DNA of 64,000 nucleotides from Nonomuraea coxensis DSM 45129 (lineage in GTDB: Bacteria > Actinomycetota > Actinomycetes > Streptosporangiales > Streptosporangiaceae), in NCBI RefSeq assembly GCF_019397265.1, contig NZ_CP068985.1:7165001-7229000 (forward strand), written 5' to 3'. The notes under the pieces are model-generated. The model saw nothing but the letters and a program-made list of their open reading frames with translations. It had not been told where the DNA came from and searched no databases. Of the stretch, positions 53,518-60,390 are shown piece by piece (position 1 is the stretch's first letter; every line of letters begins with the position of its first letter). The position numbers and the translations under genes are program-made.

Positions 53518-54875
53518 CCACGTCGTACAGCGCCACGTTCTGGGAGATCCGCCGGAACAAGTCGAGCAAGAAGCCGTCGTACGAGGTGCGTTGGAAGGTC
53601 GGCGGCCGGGAGAAGTCCAAGAGCTTCGGCACCAAGGCGCTCGCGGACAACTGGCTGTCCGACCTTCGGCAGGCGGCCAAGCGCGGTGAGGCGTTCGACG
53701 TGGAGACCGGGCTCCCGGAATCCATGCTCAAGGCGAAGAACGCGCGCACCTGGTACGCCTTCGCCGTTGCCTACGTGGAAACCCGGTGGCCTCACTCGGC
53801 GGCCAAGTCGCGAGAGGGCATGACGGACGCACTTTCCAACGTCACCCCCGTACTCACCACCGACCGACCTGGCCGGCCGGATGACGAAACCCTGCGGCGG
53901 GCGCTTCGAGACTTCGCGTTCGTCCCCGCCGATCGCCGGCCCCCGCGGACTCCCGAGATCGCGGGCGCACTCCGCTGGCTGGAAGCCGCGTCACTGCCCA
54001 TCACCGCACTGGAAGACGCCAAGCACACGCGGGCCGCGCTGGAGGCTCTCGCGCTCCTCCTCGACGGCTCGGCGGCTGCGGCGTCCACCTTCCGGCGCAA
54101 GAAGGCGGTCTTCCATCACGCGCTTGAGTACGCCGTTGAGCTGGAAGAGCTTTCGGCAAATCCGCTCGACCGGGTGAAGCTGCGCCGCCCGAAGTCGAAC
54201 GGCGAGATAGACCGGCGCGTCGTCGTCAATCCGGCACAGGCGCGCGAACTCCTCGTCGCCGTCACCTACTGCGGCCGGACGCGCGGAGCGATGCTGATGG
54301 CCATGTTCGCCTGCATGTACTTCGGCGGCCTGCGACCGGCTGAGGCGGCCGGGCTCCGGGAGAAGGACTGTCACCTTCCCGCATCCGGGTGGGGTCTGCT
54401 CACGCTGGAGAAGACCGCACCCCAGAGCAACAAGCGATTCACCGACTCCGGCAAGGCTCACGACGAACGCGGCCTGAAGCACCGGGATGCGAAGACCACG
54501 CGGCCGGTGCCGATCCCGCCCGAACTGGTGGCCATCCTCCGGGCTCACCTCGACACGCACGGCACGGCCAAGGATGGACGGCTCTTCCGGACCAGGACGG
54601 GCGGCGTGATCTCCGGCTCGGCCTACGCCAAGATCTGGAAAGAGGCCCGAACCTACGCTCTCACCCTCGATCAGGTCGCCTCTCCCCTGGCGGGCCGACC
54701 GTACGATCTGCGGCACGCGGCCGTCTCGCTCTGGTTGAACGCCGGCGTCCACGCGCCTGAAGCGGCAGAAAGGGCCGGTCACGGGGTGGACGTCATGCTC
54801 AGGGTCTATGCCAAGTGCATCGACGGGCAACGCGAGGTGGCCAACCAGCGGATCATGGATGCCCTCGCCGCATGA
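53514..54875 (+). CDS. int: Tyrosine integrase of the AICE
   Basis: Intact tyrosine recombinase, 453 aa. An N-terminal arm-binding part (YEVRWKVGGREKSKSFGTKA) and a core-binding part precede a catalytic domain with LRPAEAAGLREKDC (first Arg box), PYDLRHAAVSLWLNAGVH (second Arg with His) and AERAGHGVDVMLRVYAKCID, holding the His and nucleophile Tyr. It integrates and, with Xis, excises the element at tRNA-Arg. It lies 238 bp from the attR core. A near-identical but broken gene is at 39756-41092. Confidence 0.95.
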   Translation: MTTSYSATFWEIRRNKSSKKPSYEVRWKVGGREKSKSFGTKALADNWLSDLRQAAKRGEAFDVETGLPESMLKAKNARTWYAFAVAYVETRWPHSAAKSREGMTDALSNVTPVLTTDRPGRPDDETLRRALRDFAFVPADRRPPRTPEIAGALRWLEAASLPITALEDAKHTRAALEALALLLDGSAAAASTFRRKKAVFHHALEYAVELEELSANPLDRVKLRRPKSNGEIDRRVVVNPAQARELLVAVTYCGRTRGAMLMAMFACMYFGGLRPAEAAGLREKDCHLPASGWGLLTLEKTAPQSNKRFTDSGKAHDERGLKHRDAKTTRPVPIPPELVAILRAHLDTHGTAKDGRLFRTRTGGVISGSAYAKIWKEARTYALTLDQVASPLAGRPYDLRHAAVSLWLNAGVHAPEAAERAGHGVDVMLRVYAKCIDGQREVANQRIMDALAA

Positions 54876-54893
54876 ACCCACATGATCAACAAC

Positions 54894-54923
54894 GAAGGGC
54901 CTCGGATCGCTCCGGGGCCCTTC
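54894..54923 (+). terminator. int transcription terminator hairpin
   Basis: GAAGGGCCTCGG-ATCGCT-CCGGGGCCCTTC forms a twelve-pair stem with one G-T pair, 18 bp after the int stop. The U-run is weak. Confidence 0.65.
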
Positions 54924-54940
54924 GTCGTACGCTGGGGGCT

Positions 54941-55014
54941 CATTCCGCAGATGTTCCGAAACCCGGCCCCGACCTGCGGAAACGCGGCCGTTTCATCCCG
55001 CGTATATCCCGTGA
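54941..55014. repeat. Two att-arm motif copies next to attR
   Basis: CATTCCGCAGATGTTCCGAA (54941-54960) and CATCCCGCGTATATCCCGTG (54994-55013) are related 20-bp motifs. Further copies lie at 32495, 41190 and 41433. They stand 100-175 bp from the core, where arm-type sites for Int or Xis are expected. Confidence 0.6.
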
Positions 55015-55081
55015 CCACCGACAAACAGGGGCTCTCGGCGACCTACTACTGCACACCCGACGAGAGCCGCACCCAAGCAAA

Positions 55082-55112
55082 AGACCAGCTCAGACGGTGT
55101 TTGAGCTGGTCT
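55082..55112 (-). terminator. tRNA-Arg terminator
   Basis: AGACCAGCTCA and TGAGCTGGTCT form a perfect 11-bp stem with a 9-nt loop. On the minus strand it is followed by TTTGCTTGGG. It sits 7 bp past the tRNA 3' end. Confidence 0.8.
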
Positions 55113-55113
55113 C

Positions 55114-55161
55114 GGTTGCGCGCCCTGCAGGATTCGAACCTGCGACCGTCGGATTAGAAGT
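55114..55161 (-). repeat. attR core: 48-bp repeat within tRNA-Arg
   Basis: Identical over 48 bp to 41310-41357. It spans the 3' half of the tRNA gene up to the anticodon plus five bases downstream. The first differing base is 55162. Confidence 0.9.
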
Positions 55162-55192
55162 CCGGTGCTCTATCCAGCTGAGCTAAGGGCGC
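55119..55192 (-). tRNA. tRNA-Arg (anticodon TCT)
   Basis: On the minus strand the acceptor stem GCGCCCT pairs with AGGGCGC, the D arm is GCTC...GAGC, the anticodon loop CTTCTAA gives anticodon TCT, and the T arm carries GGTTCGAATCC. CCA is not encoded. It is the integration site of the AICE and remains complete at the right junction. Confidence 0.95.
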
Positions 55193-55355
55193 TCCCGCCT
55201 TATTGTGCATGATCCGGCGACTTGTCACGCACATGTTTTGGTTGTGTCAGGGAGGTGGGCGGGTCGGGGCCGGTGGGAGGGGGTGAGCGGGAAGTCCGAT
55301 CACGGGGTGGAAAGTCCAGGCGGGGGCGGGGTGGGAGGGTCTAAGCTGTCGTGGC

Positions 55356-56144
55356 ATGTTCGCGTCGGTCCTGCATGAGATTCCCCTGCAGGGCGGGGAC
55401 GTGACTGACGGCGTGGTGCGGGTCGGTGACACCGTGCGGAGACCGGTCAGTACGTCGACTCCCGCCGTGCACGCGCTGCTCCGGCATCTGGAGGCGGCGG
55501 GGTTCGCGGGGGCGCCCCGGGTGGTCGGGGGCGGGATCGACGGGTTCGGGCGGCAGGTGCTCAGCTATTTGCCCGGCCTCACCGGGGTGCGGCCGGCGAG
55601 TGTTCGGGACGACGCGCTCGGGCGGTTAGGCGGGCTGCTGAGGGACTACCACGACGCGACGCTCGGGTTTCCGCTCCGGATGGAGGGGTGGGAAGGCGGG
55701 TCGAACGATGATCGGGCGCCGGAGGTCGTGGGGCATTGCGATCTTTCGCCGGCGAACGTGGTGTTCCGGGCGGACGTGCCGTACGGGATGATCGATTTTG
55801 ATCTGGCGCGGCCGACGACGCGGTTGTTCGATGTGGTGACGACGCTGCGGCATTGGGCGCCGCTGGCGGATCCGGTCGATCGGCATCCGTTGTTGCGCAA
55901 TGTCGATGTGGGGGCGCGGGTCAGGATTTTCTGCGACGCGTACGGGGTGTCGGCGCGGGAGCGGCGGCGGTTGGTCGAGGTGGCGCGGTTACGGTTCCAG
56001 CGGTCCTACGCGGTGATGCGGAGCCGGGCGTCCGTGGGCGGGGGCTGGGCCCGGATGTGGGCCGGGGGTGCGGGGGAACGCATTCGGCGTGCGGTGGCAT
56101 GGCTGGATGTGCACGAAGATGAGCTTTATGCCCATTTGGTGTGA
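55356..56144 (+). CDS. Aminoglycoside phosphotransferase-family protein
   Basis: APH/choline-kinase-like protein of 262 aa. The catalytic loop is VGHCDLSPANVVFR (HxDxxxxN) and the metal-binding motif is GMIDFDLARP (a variant of IDWD/E). The N-lobe lysine region is degenerate, as in many family members. True substrates of such short actinomycete APH-like proteins are mostly unknown, so antibiotic resistance should not be assumed. Its 3' end overlaps the cobD start by 17 bp. Confidence 0.82.
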   Translation: MFASVLHEIPLQGGDVTDGVVRVGDTVRRPVSTSTPAVHALLRHLEAAGFAGAPRVVGGGIDGFGRQVLSYLPGLTGVRPASVRDDALGRLGGLLRDYHDATLGFPLRMEGWEGGSNDDRAPEVVGHCDLSPANVVFRADVPYGMIDFDLARPTTRLFDVVTTLRHWAPLADPVDRHPLLRNVDVGARVRIFCDAYGVSARERRRLVEVARLRFQRSYAVMRSRASVGGGWARMWAGGAGERIRRAVAWLDVHEDELYAHLV

Positions 56145-57225
56145 TCGTGGTGATGGTGAACGCAAAGCGCGTGAGCTGGGGGTGGGGCTTGCGGCTGGGG
56201 TGATGCTGGACCGGGTTCTGGGGGATCCGCGGAGTGCGGGGCATCCGGTGGCGGTGTTCGGGCGGGTGGCCGGGCGGGTGGAGCGGGTGCTCTATCGGGA
56301 CTCCAGGGCGGCTGGGGTCGTTCATGTGGCCTTTTGTGTCGGGGGTGCGGTGGCGCTCGGCGTGGCGGTGGAGCGGGCCGGCCGGGGCGCGGGCCGGGGG
56401 TGGGGCTCGTCCTTGGTGCGGGTCGGGGGTGTGGCGGCGGCCGTGTGGGCGGTCCTCGGGGGGACGACGCTGGCGCGGGAGGGCCTTTACATGGCCGAGG
56501 CGCTGGAGGACGGGGATCTGGAGCGGGCCAGGAAGCGGCTGCCTCACCTGTGCGGGCGGGACCCGTCGGGGCTGGGGGCGGAGGAGCTGGCGCGGGCGAC
56601 GGTCGAGTCGCTGGCGGAGAACACCTCCGACGCCGTCGTGGCGCCGCTGTTCTGGGGGGCGGTGGCGGGGGTTCCGGGGCTGCTGGGGTACCGGGCGGTC
56701 AACACGCTGGACGCGATGGTCGGGCACAAGTCGGCGCGGTACCTGCGGTTCGGGTGGGCGGCGGCGCGGCTGGACGACGTGGCCAACTATGTTCCCGCGC
56801 GGCTGACCGCGCTGCTGACGGTGCTGGCCGGGCCGGACCGGCGGGGGGCGTGGGCGGCGGTGCGGCGTGACGGGCATCGGCATCCCAGTCCGAACGCCGG
56901 GCGGTGCGAGGCGGCGTTCGCGGGGGCGCTCGGGGTGACGCTGGGGGGTACGAACGTGTACGGGAGCAGGGTCGAGCACCGGCCGACCATGGGGGACGGG
57001 CCGCGGCCTGGTGTCGCGGACATCCGGCGGGCGGTGCGGTTGACGCGGGTGGTGAGTACGGGGGCCGCGGTCGGGGCCACCCTCGGAGCGACGCTCGGAG
57101 CGACGGTCGGAGCGACGGTCAGGGCGAGGGTCGGGGCTACCGTCGGGGCCACGCTCGGGACGGCGGTCAGGGCGGCGGTTCTCTCGGGCTGGGGTCGGCG
57201 GCTGCGGCGCCGCTCGCTTCGGTGA
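56128..57225 (+). CDS. cobD: Adenosylcobinamide-phosphate synthase CobD/CbiB with a repeat tail
   Basis: Membrane enzyme of 365 aa that attaches aminopropanol to adenosylcobyrate in cobalamin synthesis. Family marks: VMLDRVLGDPRSAGHPVAVF near the start, then ATVESLAENTSDAVVAPLFW, YRAVNTLDAMVGHKSARYLR and RDGHRHPSPNAGRCEAAFAG, ending in DIRRAVRLTRVVS. After residue 310 comes an extra low-complexity tail of GAT(L/V) units from 12-nt repeats. ATG 56128 overlaps the APH gene; a GTG 54 bp later is possible. Confidence 0.9.
   Translation: MPIWCDRGDGERKARELGVGLAAGVMLDRVLGDPRSAGHPVAVFGRVAGRVERVLYRDSRAAGVVHVAFCVGGAVALGVAVERAGRGAGRGWGSSLVRVGGVAAAVWAVLGGTTLAREGLYMAEALEDGDLERARKRLPHLCGRDPSGLGAEELARATVESLAENTSDAVVAPLFWGAVAGVPGLLGYRAVNTLDAMVGHKSARYLRFGWAAARLDDVANYVPARLTALLTVLAGPDRRGAWAAVRRDGHRHPSPNAGRCEAAFAGALGVTLGGTNVYGSRVEHRPTMGDGPRPGVADIRRAVRLTRVVSTGAAVGATLGATLGATVGATVRARVGATVGATLGTAVRAAVLSGWGRRLRRRSLR
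57062..57175 (+). repeat. 12-bp tandem repeats at the cobD 3' end
   Basis: Units close to GGAGCGACGGTC recur about nine times, encoding (V/L)GAT. They are imperfect and lie in frame, so changes of copy number would only lengthen or shorten the CobD tail. Confidence 0.7.
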
Positions 57226-57236
57226 CTCTGAGCGAG

Positions 57237-57364
57237 GTGAGCGGCCGGCCGAGAGGTGAGCGGTCGGCGGAAAAGTCAGCGGTCGGTGGAGCGGTGATCG
57301 GTCGGCGGCCGGCCGAAAAGTGAGCGGTTGGCGGAGCGGTGAGCGGCCGGCCGAGAGGTGAGCG
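57237..57364. repeat. Direct repeats rich in CGGCCGGCCG downstream of cobD
   Basis: A 26-bp sequence is repeated exactly at 57237-57262 and 57339-57364 (it begins GTGAGCGGCCGGCCGAGAGG). Degenerate versions (GCGGTCGGCGGAAAAGT, GCGGCCGGCCGAAAAGTGAG) lie between. There is no gene here. The array could form hairpins and end transcription from both sides. Confidence 0.75.
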
Positions 57365-57439
57365 TCCCCGTGCCGGGAGGTGGGCGGTCGGCGGTCGGGC
57401 GGAGGGGATTCGCCGGCCGGCCGCGCACCCCCCGCCCGC

Positions 57440-57673
57440 TCACATCACGCGGTTGAGGTTGAACACCAGCCACACGATGAAGGCCGAGACCACCGTGATC
57501 CCGATCATCGCCTTCGCGGCCTGGTGGGCGGTGACCTTTCTGGCGGTGACCTGTTTGGCGCTCTGCTTCCAGACCTGACGCATGGTGATCATGTTCTGGT
57601 AGCGACGGCCCAGGGCGAAAAGGGCCACCCCGAGGAGGATGAACAGAATGACGCGACCGTCGGATGTTCCCAT
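57440..57673 (-). CDS. Small membrane protein
   Basis: Protein of 77 aa with two hydrophobic segments, ILFILLGVALFALG and AMIGITVVSAFIVWLVF, separated by a basic loop (YQNMITMRQVWKQSAKQVTA). ATG 57673 has AGGGGGA 6 nt upstream. Function unknown. Confidence 0.7.
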   Translation of the reverse strand: MGTSDGRVILFILLGVALFALGRRYQNMITMRQVWKQSAKQVTARKVTAHQAAKAMIGITVVSAFIVWLVFNLNRVM

Positions 57674-57756
57674 GGAGATCCCCCTGTGACCTCGGTGAAC
57701 GTGCGGCCCCCGAACCAGGTGAGAACACAGAATACTCGGACAATCGCGATTTGTAA

Positions 57757-58560
57757 TCACGATTTCTGGTCGAGATCCACCACGATCGGCGCGTGATCGG
57801 AAGGGCCTTTCCCTTTGCGCGCCTCGCGGTCCACGTACGCGGACCTGACCCGCCCGCTCACGTCCCCGCTCGCGTACACGAGGTCGATCCGCATCCCCTT
57901 GTTCTGGTGGAACATCCCCGCCCGGTAGTCCCAGTACGTGTACGGATGAGGCCCTTTCATCGGCGTCGGCACCACGTCGTGCAGCCCGAGGTCGCGCAAA
58001 GCGGCGAGCGCGTCGCGTTCGGCGGGGGTGACGTGCGTGGCGCCCACGAACAGGGCGGGGTCCCACACGTCGGCGTCGGTCGGGGCCACGTTGTAGTCGC
58101 CGCAGGCCACGAGCGGCCCGGACGGCAGCTCGGCGGCGAGGGCGTCGCGCAGGGCGGCGAACCACTCCAGTTTGTACGCGTAGTGGGGCGAGCCGACGGC
58201 CCGGCCGTTGGGCGCGTACAGGGACCATACGCGCAGGCCGCCGCAGGTGGCGCCGATGGCGCGGGCCTCGGGGCGGGCGGCGCCGACGCCGGCGAGCTCG
58301 CCGAAGCCGGGCTCGCCGGGGAAGCTCGGCGTCACCTCCTCCAGGCCGATCCTGGAGAGGATCGCGACGCCGTTCCAGCGGCCGTCGCCGTGGGCCGCGA
58401 CGGCGTAGCCCAGCTCGCCCGCCTCGGCGGCGGGGAACGCCTCGGCCGGGCACTTGGTCTCCTGGAGGCAGAGGACGTCCGGCTCGGTGGCGGCCAGCCA
58501 GTCGAGGAGCCGGGGCAGCCGGGCGTTGACGGAGTTGACGTTCCAGGTCGCGAGACGCAT
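57757..58560 (-). CDS. xth: Exodeoxyribonuclease III
   Basis: AP endonuclease/3'-5' exonuclease, 267 aa, acting in base excision repair. Motifs: ATWNVNSVNARLPRLLDWLA, LCLQETKC (metal-binding Glu), SLYAPNGR, ACGDYNVAPTDADVWDP and the final PSDHAPIVVDL (catalytic Asp-His). ATG 58560; it is 29 bp downstream of ino1, in the same direction. Confidence 0.95.
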   Translation of the reverse strand: MRLATWNVNSVNARLPRLLDWLAATEPDVLCLQETKCPAEAFPAAEAGELGYAVAAHGDGRWNGVAILSRIGLEEVTPSFPGEPGFGELAGVGAARPEARAIGATCGGLRVWSLYAPNGRAVGSPHYAYKLEWFAALRDALAAELPSGPLVACGDYNVAPTDADVWDPALFVGATHVTPAERDALAALRDLGLHDVVPTPMKGPHPYTYWDYRAGMFHQNKGMRIDLVYASGDVSGRVRSAYVDREARKGKGPSDHAPIVVDLDQKS

Positions 58561-58588
58561 CCTCCTAGCCTGCCACCGGGACGGGCGC

Positions 58589-59575
58589 TCACACGGCTTT
58601 CATCAACGTGGCGGACGGCTCGCGGAGCAGACCGCCGACGCCCTGGTCGAGCGCGGCCTTGGCGTGCCGGACGGCGTCGAGCGCGTTGCCCGCCGCGCTC
58701 GGCGAGTCCTCGACGACCATGCGCAGCTCGACCTCCACCGGCGAGCCGCCGAAGCCTTCGCCGTCGAGCCGGATGTAGGCGACCTTGCGGTCCTCCAGGA
58801 AGGGCACGTACTGGGCTCCGACGTGCAGTGACGCGGCTCCCGCGCCGGCGGACTTGGTGGCCCGCTTGCTCGCCAGGCGGTCGCCGTCGGTGAGGTTGAC
58901 GAAGTCCATGTTGCCGCCGCCGAGGAGCTGGTGCCCGCCGGACAGGTGTACGCCGTTGCTGGTGAGCGCGTCCACCAGGGCCCGGTGCAGGAGCGTCGCG
59001 CCGAACGAGCTCTTCAGGTCGTCGCCGATGAGCGGCAGCCCGGCCGCGGCGAAGCGGGCGCGCCACTCGGGCGAGCGGGCGAGCACGGCGGGCATGCAGT
59101 TGACGAACGCGCACCCGGCCTCGATCGCGGCCTGCGCGTACAGTTCGGTGGCGCGCTGCGCGCCCGTGGGCAGGAAGTTGAGCACGACGTGGGTGCCGGT
59201 CGCGGCGAGGTGGGCGGCGACCTGCCCGGCGGTGGCGGCGCCGCGCGGCTCGACGAGGGCGGCCGAGCCGGGGCCGACGCCGTCGGCGAGCACGCCGTCC
59301 ACGACCGGCACCCCGAGGTGCGGCACGTCGGCGAACCTGCGGGCGTTGTTGGGCGGCGCCCAGACGGCCTCGGACAGGTCGCGGCCGAGCTTGGCGGGGT
59401 TGACGTCGAAGGCGGCGGTGAAGCGCACCTGGGAGACGGCGTAGCCGGCGCACACGGGGTTGGGCAGGCCGGGGGCGTCTCCGTCGCGGTAGTGCTCGAC
59501 GCCCTGCACGAACGAGGACGCGCAGTTGCCCACGCCCACGAGGGCGACGTTCACGGTTGACACGTTGCAGCTCAC
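58589..59575 (-). CDS. ino1: myo-Inositol-1-phosphate synthase, actinobacterial type
   Basis: Enzyme of about 328 aa that makes inositol-3-phosphate from glucose-6-phosphate for phosphatidylinositol and mycothiol. NAD-binding VNVALVGVGNCASSFVQGVE, then AFDVNPAKLGRDLSEAVW, HVVLNFLPTGAQRATELYAQ, DDLKSSFGATLLHRALVDAL and HQLLGGGNMDFVNLTDGDRL are diagnostic. Start is uncertain: GTG 59575 overlaps the upstream stop (GTGA); GTG 59563 or 59554 would also fit. Confidence 0.92.
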   Translation of the reverse strand: MSCNVSTVNVALVGVGNCASSFVQGVEHYRDGDAPGLPNPVCAGYAVSQVRFTAAFDVNPAKLGRDLSEAVWAPPNNARRFADVPHLGVPVVDGVLADGVGPGSAALVEPRGAATAGQVAAHLAATGTHVVLNFLPTGAQRATELYAQAAIEAGCAFVNCMPAVLARSPEWRARFAAAGLPLIGDDLKSSFGATLLHRALVDALTSNGVHLSGGHQLLGGGNMDFVNLTDGDRLASKRATKSAGAGAASLHVGAQYVPFLEDRKVAYIRLDGEGFGGSPVEVELRMVVEDSPSAAGNALDAVRHAKAALDQGVGGLLREPSATLMKAV

Positions 59576-60192
59576 GTCCGTTCGACGCCGATGGTGATCT
59601 CGTTCCCGAGGCGGCGGCCGGTCAGCAGCTCCAGGTCGTCGCCACTCCAGAAACGGCCCGGATCGTACCAGTTGGGGCGGCGTCCGGCGGGCAGCAGGCC
59701 CATCGCCTCGTACGTGACCGCCACGACCTCCGCGCAGTAGGCGCTCTCCAGCGCCATCCCCTCGCGGGCCCGCCACGGGACGCGGCCGCGGAACCAGCGG
59801 CCGGCCAGCCGGGCCGTGGAGGGGAACGGCGTGCCGTCCAGCCGGGCGACCGTGCGCAGGGCGGCGTCCTCCATCTCCGGCGTGACCTCGGGTTCGAGCT
59901 GGCGCAGCCAGGGACGCTGGCCGTATCTGCCCACCCACGTGGTGACCGCGGCGCGCAGGTCGTGCAGCTGCACGCCGCGATGGTGCGCGCCGGCCCACAG
60001 GTCGGGCAGCGACCGGCCGAGCTCGGCGTGCCACATCATGGGTGGGAGGTCATCGATCACGATGGCCATGCCCACGTGGTTGACCGGGCTGTTGGTCACC
60101 GTCTGGATGGCGCGGTCGGGCACCGAGCGACCACGGAAGATCCACAGGTCGCCGGTGCGCGTCACCTTGACGGCCTCGTCGAGTGTCAGCAC
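59572..60192 (-). CDS. Permuted NlpC/P60-like (YiiX-type) cysteine hydrolase
   Basis: Protein of 206 aa of the YaeF/YiiX-like clade of papain-fold hydrolases. The His comes first (VNHVGMAIVIDD) and the Cys late (ESAYCAEVVAVTYEAMG), the circularly permuted order. Between them is MWHAELGRSLPDLWAGAHH. There is no signal peptide, so it is cytoplasmic. Translation is coupled to ino1. Such enzymes cleave amide or ester bonds in lipids or peptides; the substrate here is unknown. Confidence 0.72.
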   Translation of the reverse strand: MLTLDEAVKVTRTGDLWIFRGRSVPDRAIQTVTNSPVNHVGMAIVIDDLPPMMWHAELGRSLPDLWAGAHHRGVQLHDLRAAVTTWVGRYGQRPWLRQLEPEVTPEMEDAALRTVARLDGTPFPSTARLAGRWFRGRVPWRAREGMALESAYCAEVVAVTYEAMGLLPAGRRPNWYDPGRFWSGDDLELLTGRRLGNEITIGVERT

Positions 60193-60210
60193 ATGGCTAG
60201 CCTAGGCACT

Positions 60211-60390
60211 ATGCGCAAGCGGCGGTGGTGGAAGGTGCTCGGGCTGGCCGGGATCATGGGCGTGGCGGCGACCGGGGTGGTGGTCGCCCGCGCCGAGCGG
60301 CGGCGGCGCGCTTACACGCCCGAGGAGATCAGGGCCCGGCTCAAGGAGCGGGTCGAGGGCCGGGATCAGGCCGAGGGCCTCAGGTCGTAG
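60211..60390 (+). CDS. Small single-pass membrane protein, leaderless
   Basis: Protein of 59 aa: a basic start (MRKRRWWK), one membrane helix (VLGLAGIMGVAATGVVVARA), then a charged tail (YTPEEIRARLKERVEG). The -10-like TAGCCT ends 8 bp before the ATG, fitting a leaderless transcript. It is divergent from the YiiX-type gene, and its 3' end overlaps the convergent binding-protein gene by 25 bp. Confidence 0.65.
   Translation: MRKRRWWKVLGLAGIMGVAATGVVVARAERRRRAYTPEEIRARLKERVEGRDQAEGLRS

Larger units (their letters stand above)
41310..55161 (+). mobile_element. Actinomycete integrative and conjugative element (pSAM2-like AICE) in tRNA-Arg(TCT)
   Basis: A 13.85-kb element bounded by 48-bp perfect direct repeats. 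From the right end: int, xis and repSA (coupled by GTGA overlaps), traSA, a small unknown gene, pra, korSA, two small unknown genes, a TPR regulator and a pif-like Nudix gene, the canonical AICE set. The left third is cargo: a type IIG restriction-modification gene and a DCL-family gene. Such elements excise, replicate by rolling circle and move as double-stranded DNA through the FtsK-like TraSA. All core genes look intact, so it may still be mobile. Confidence 0.92.

Noticed and set aside
57237..57364. CRISPR array
   Set aside because: Only two exact repeat copies with degenerate material between, no regular spacers and no cas genes.
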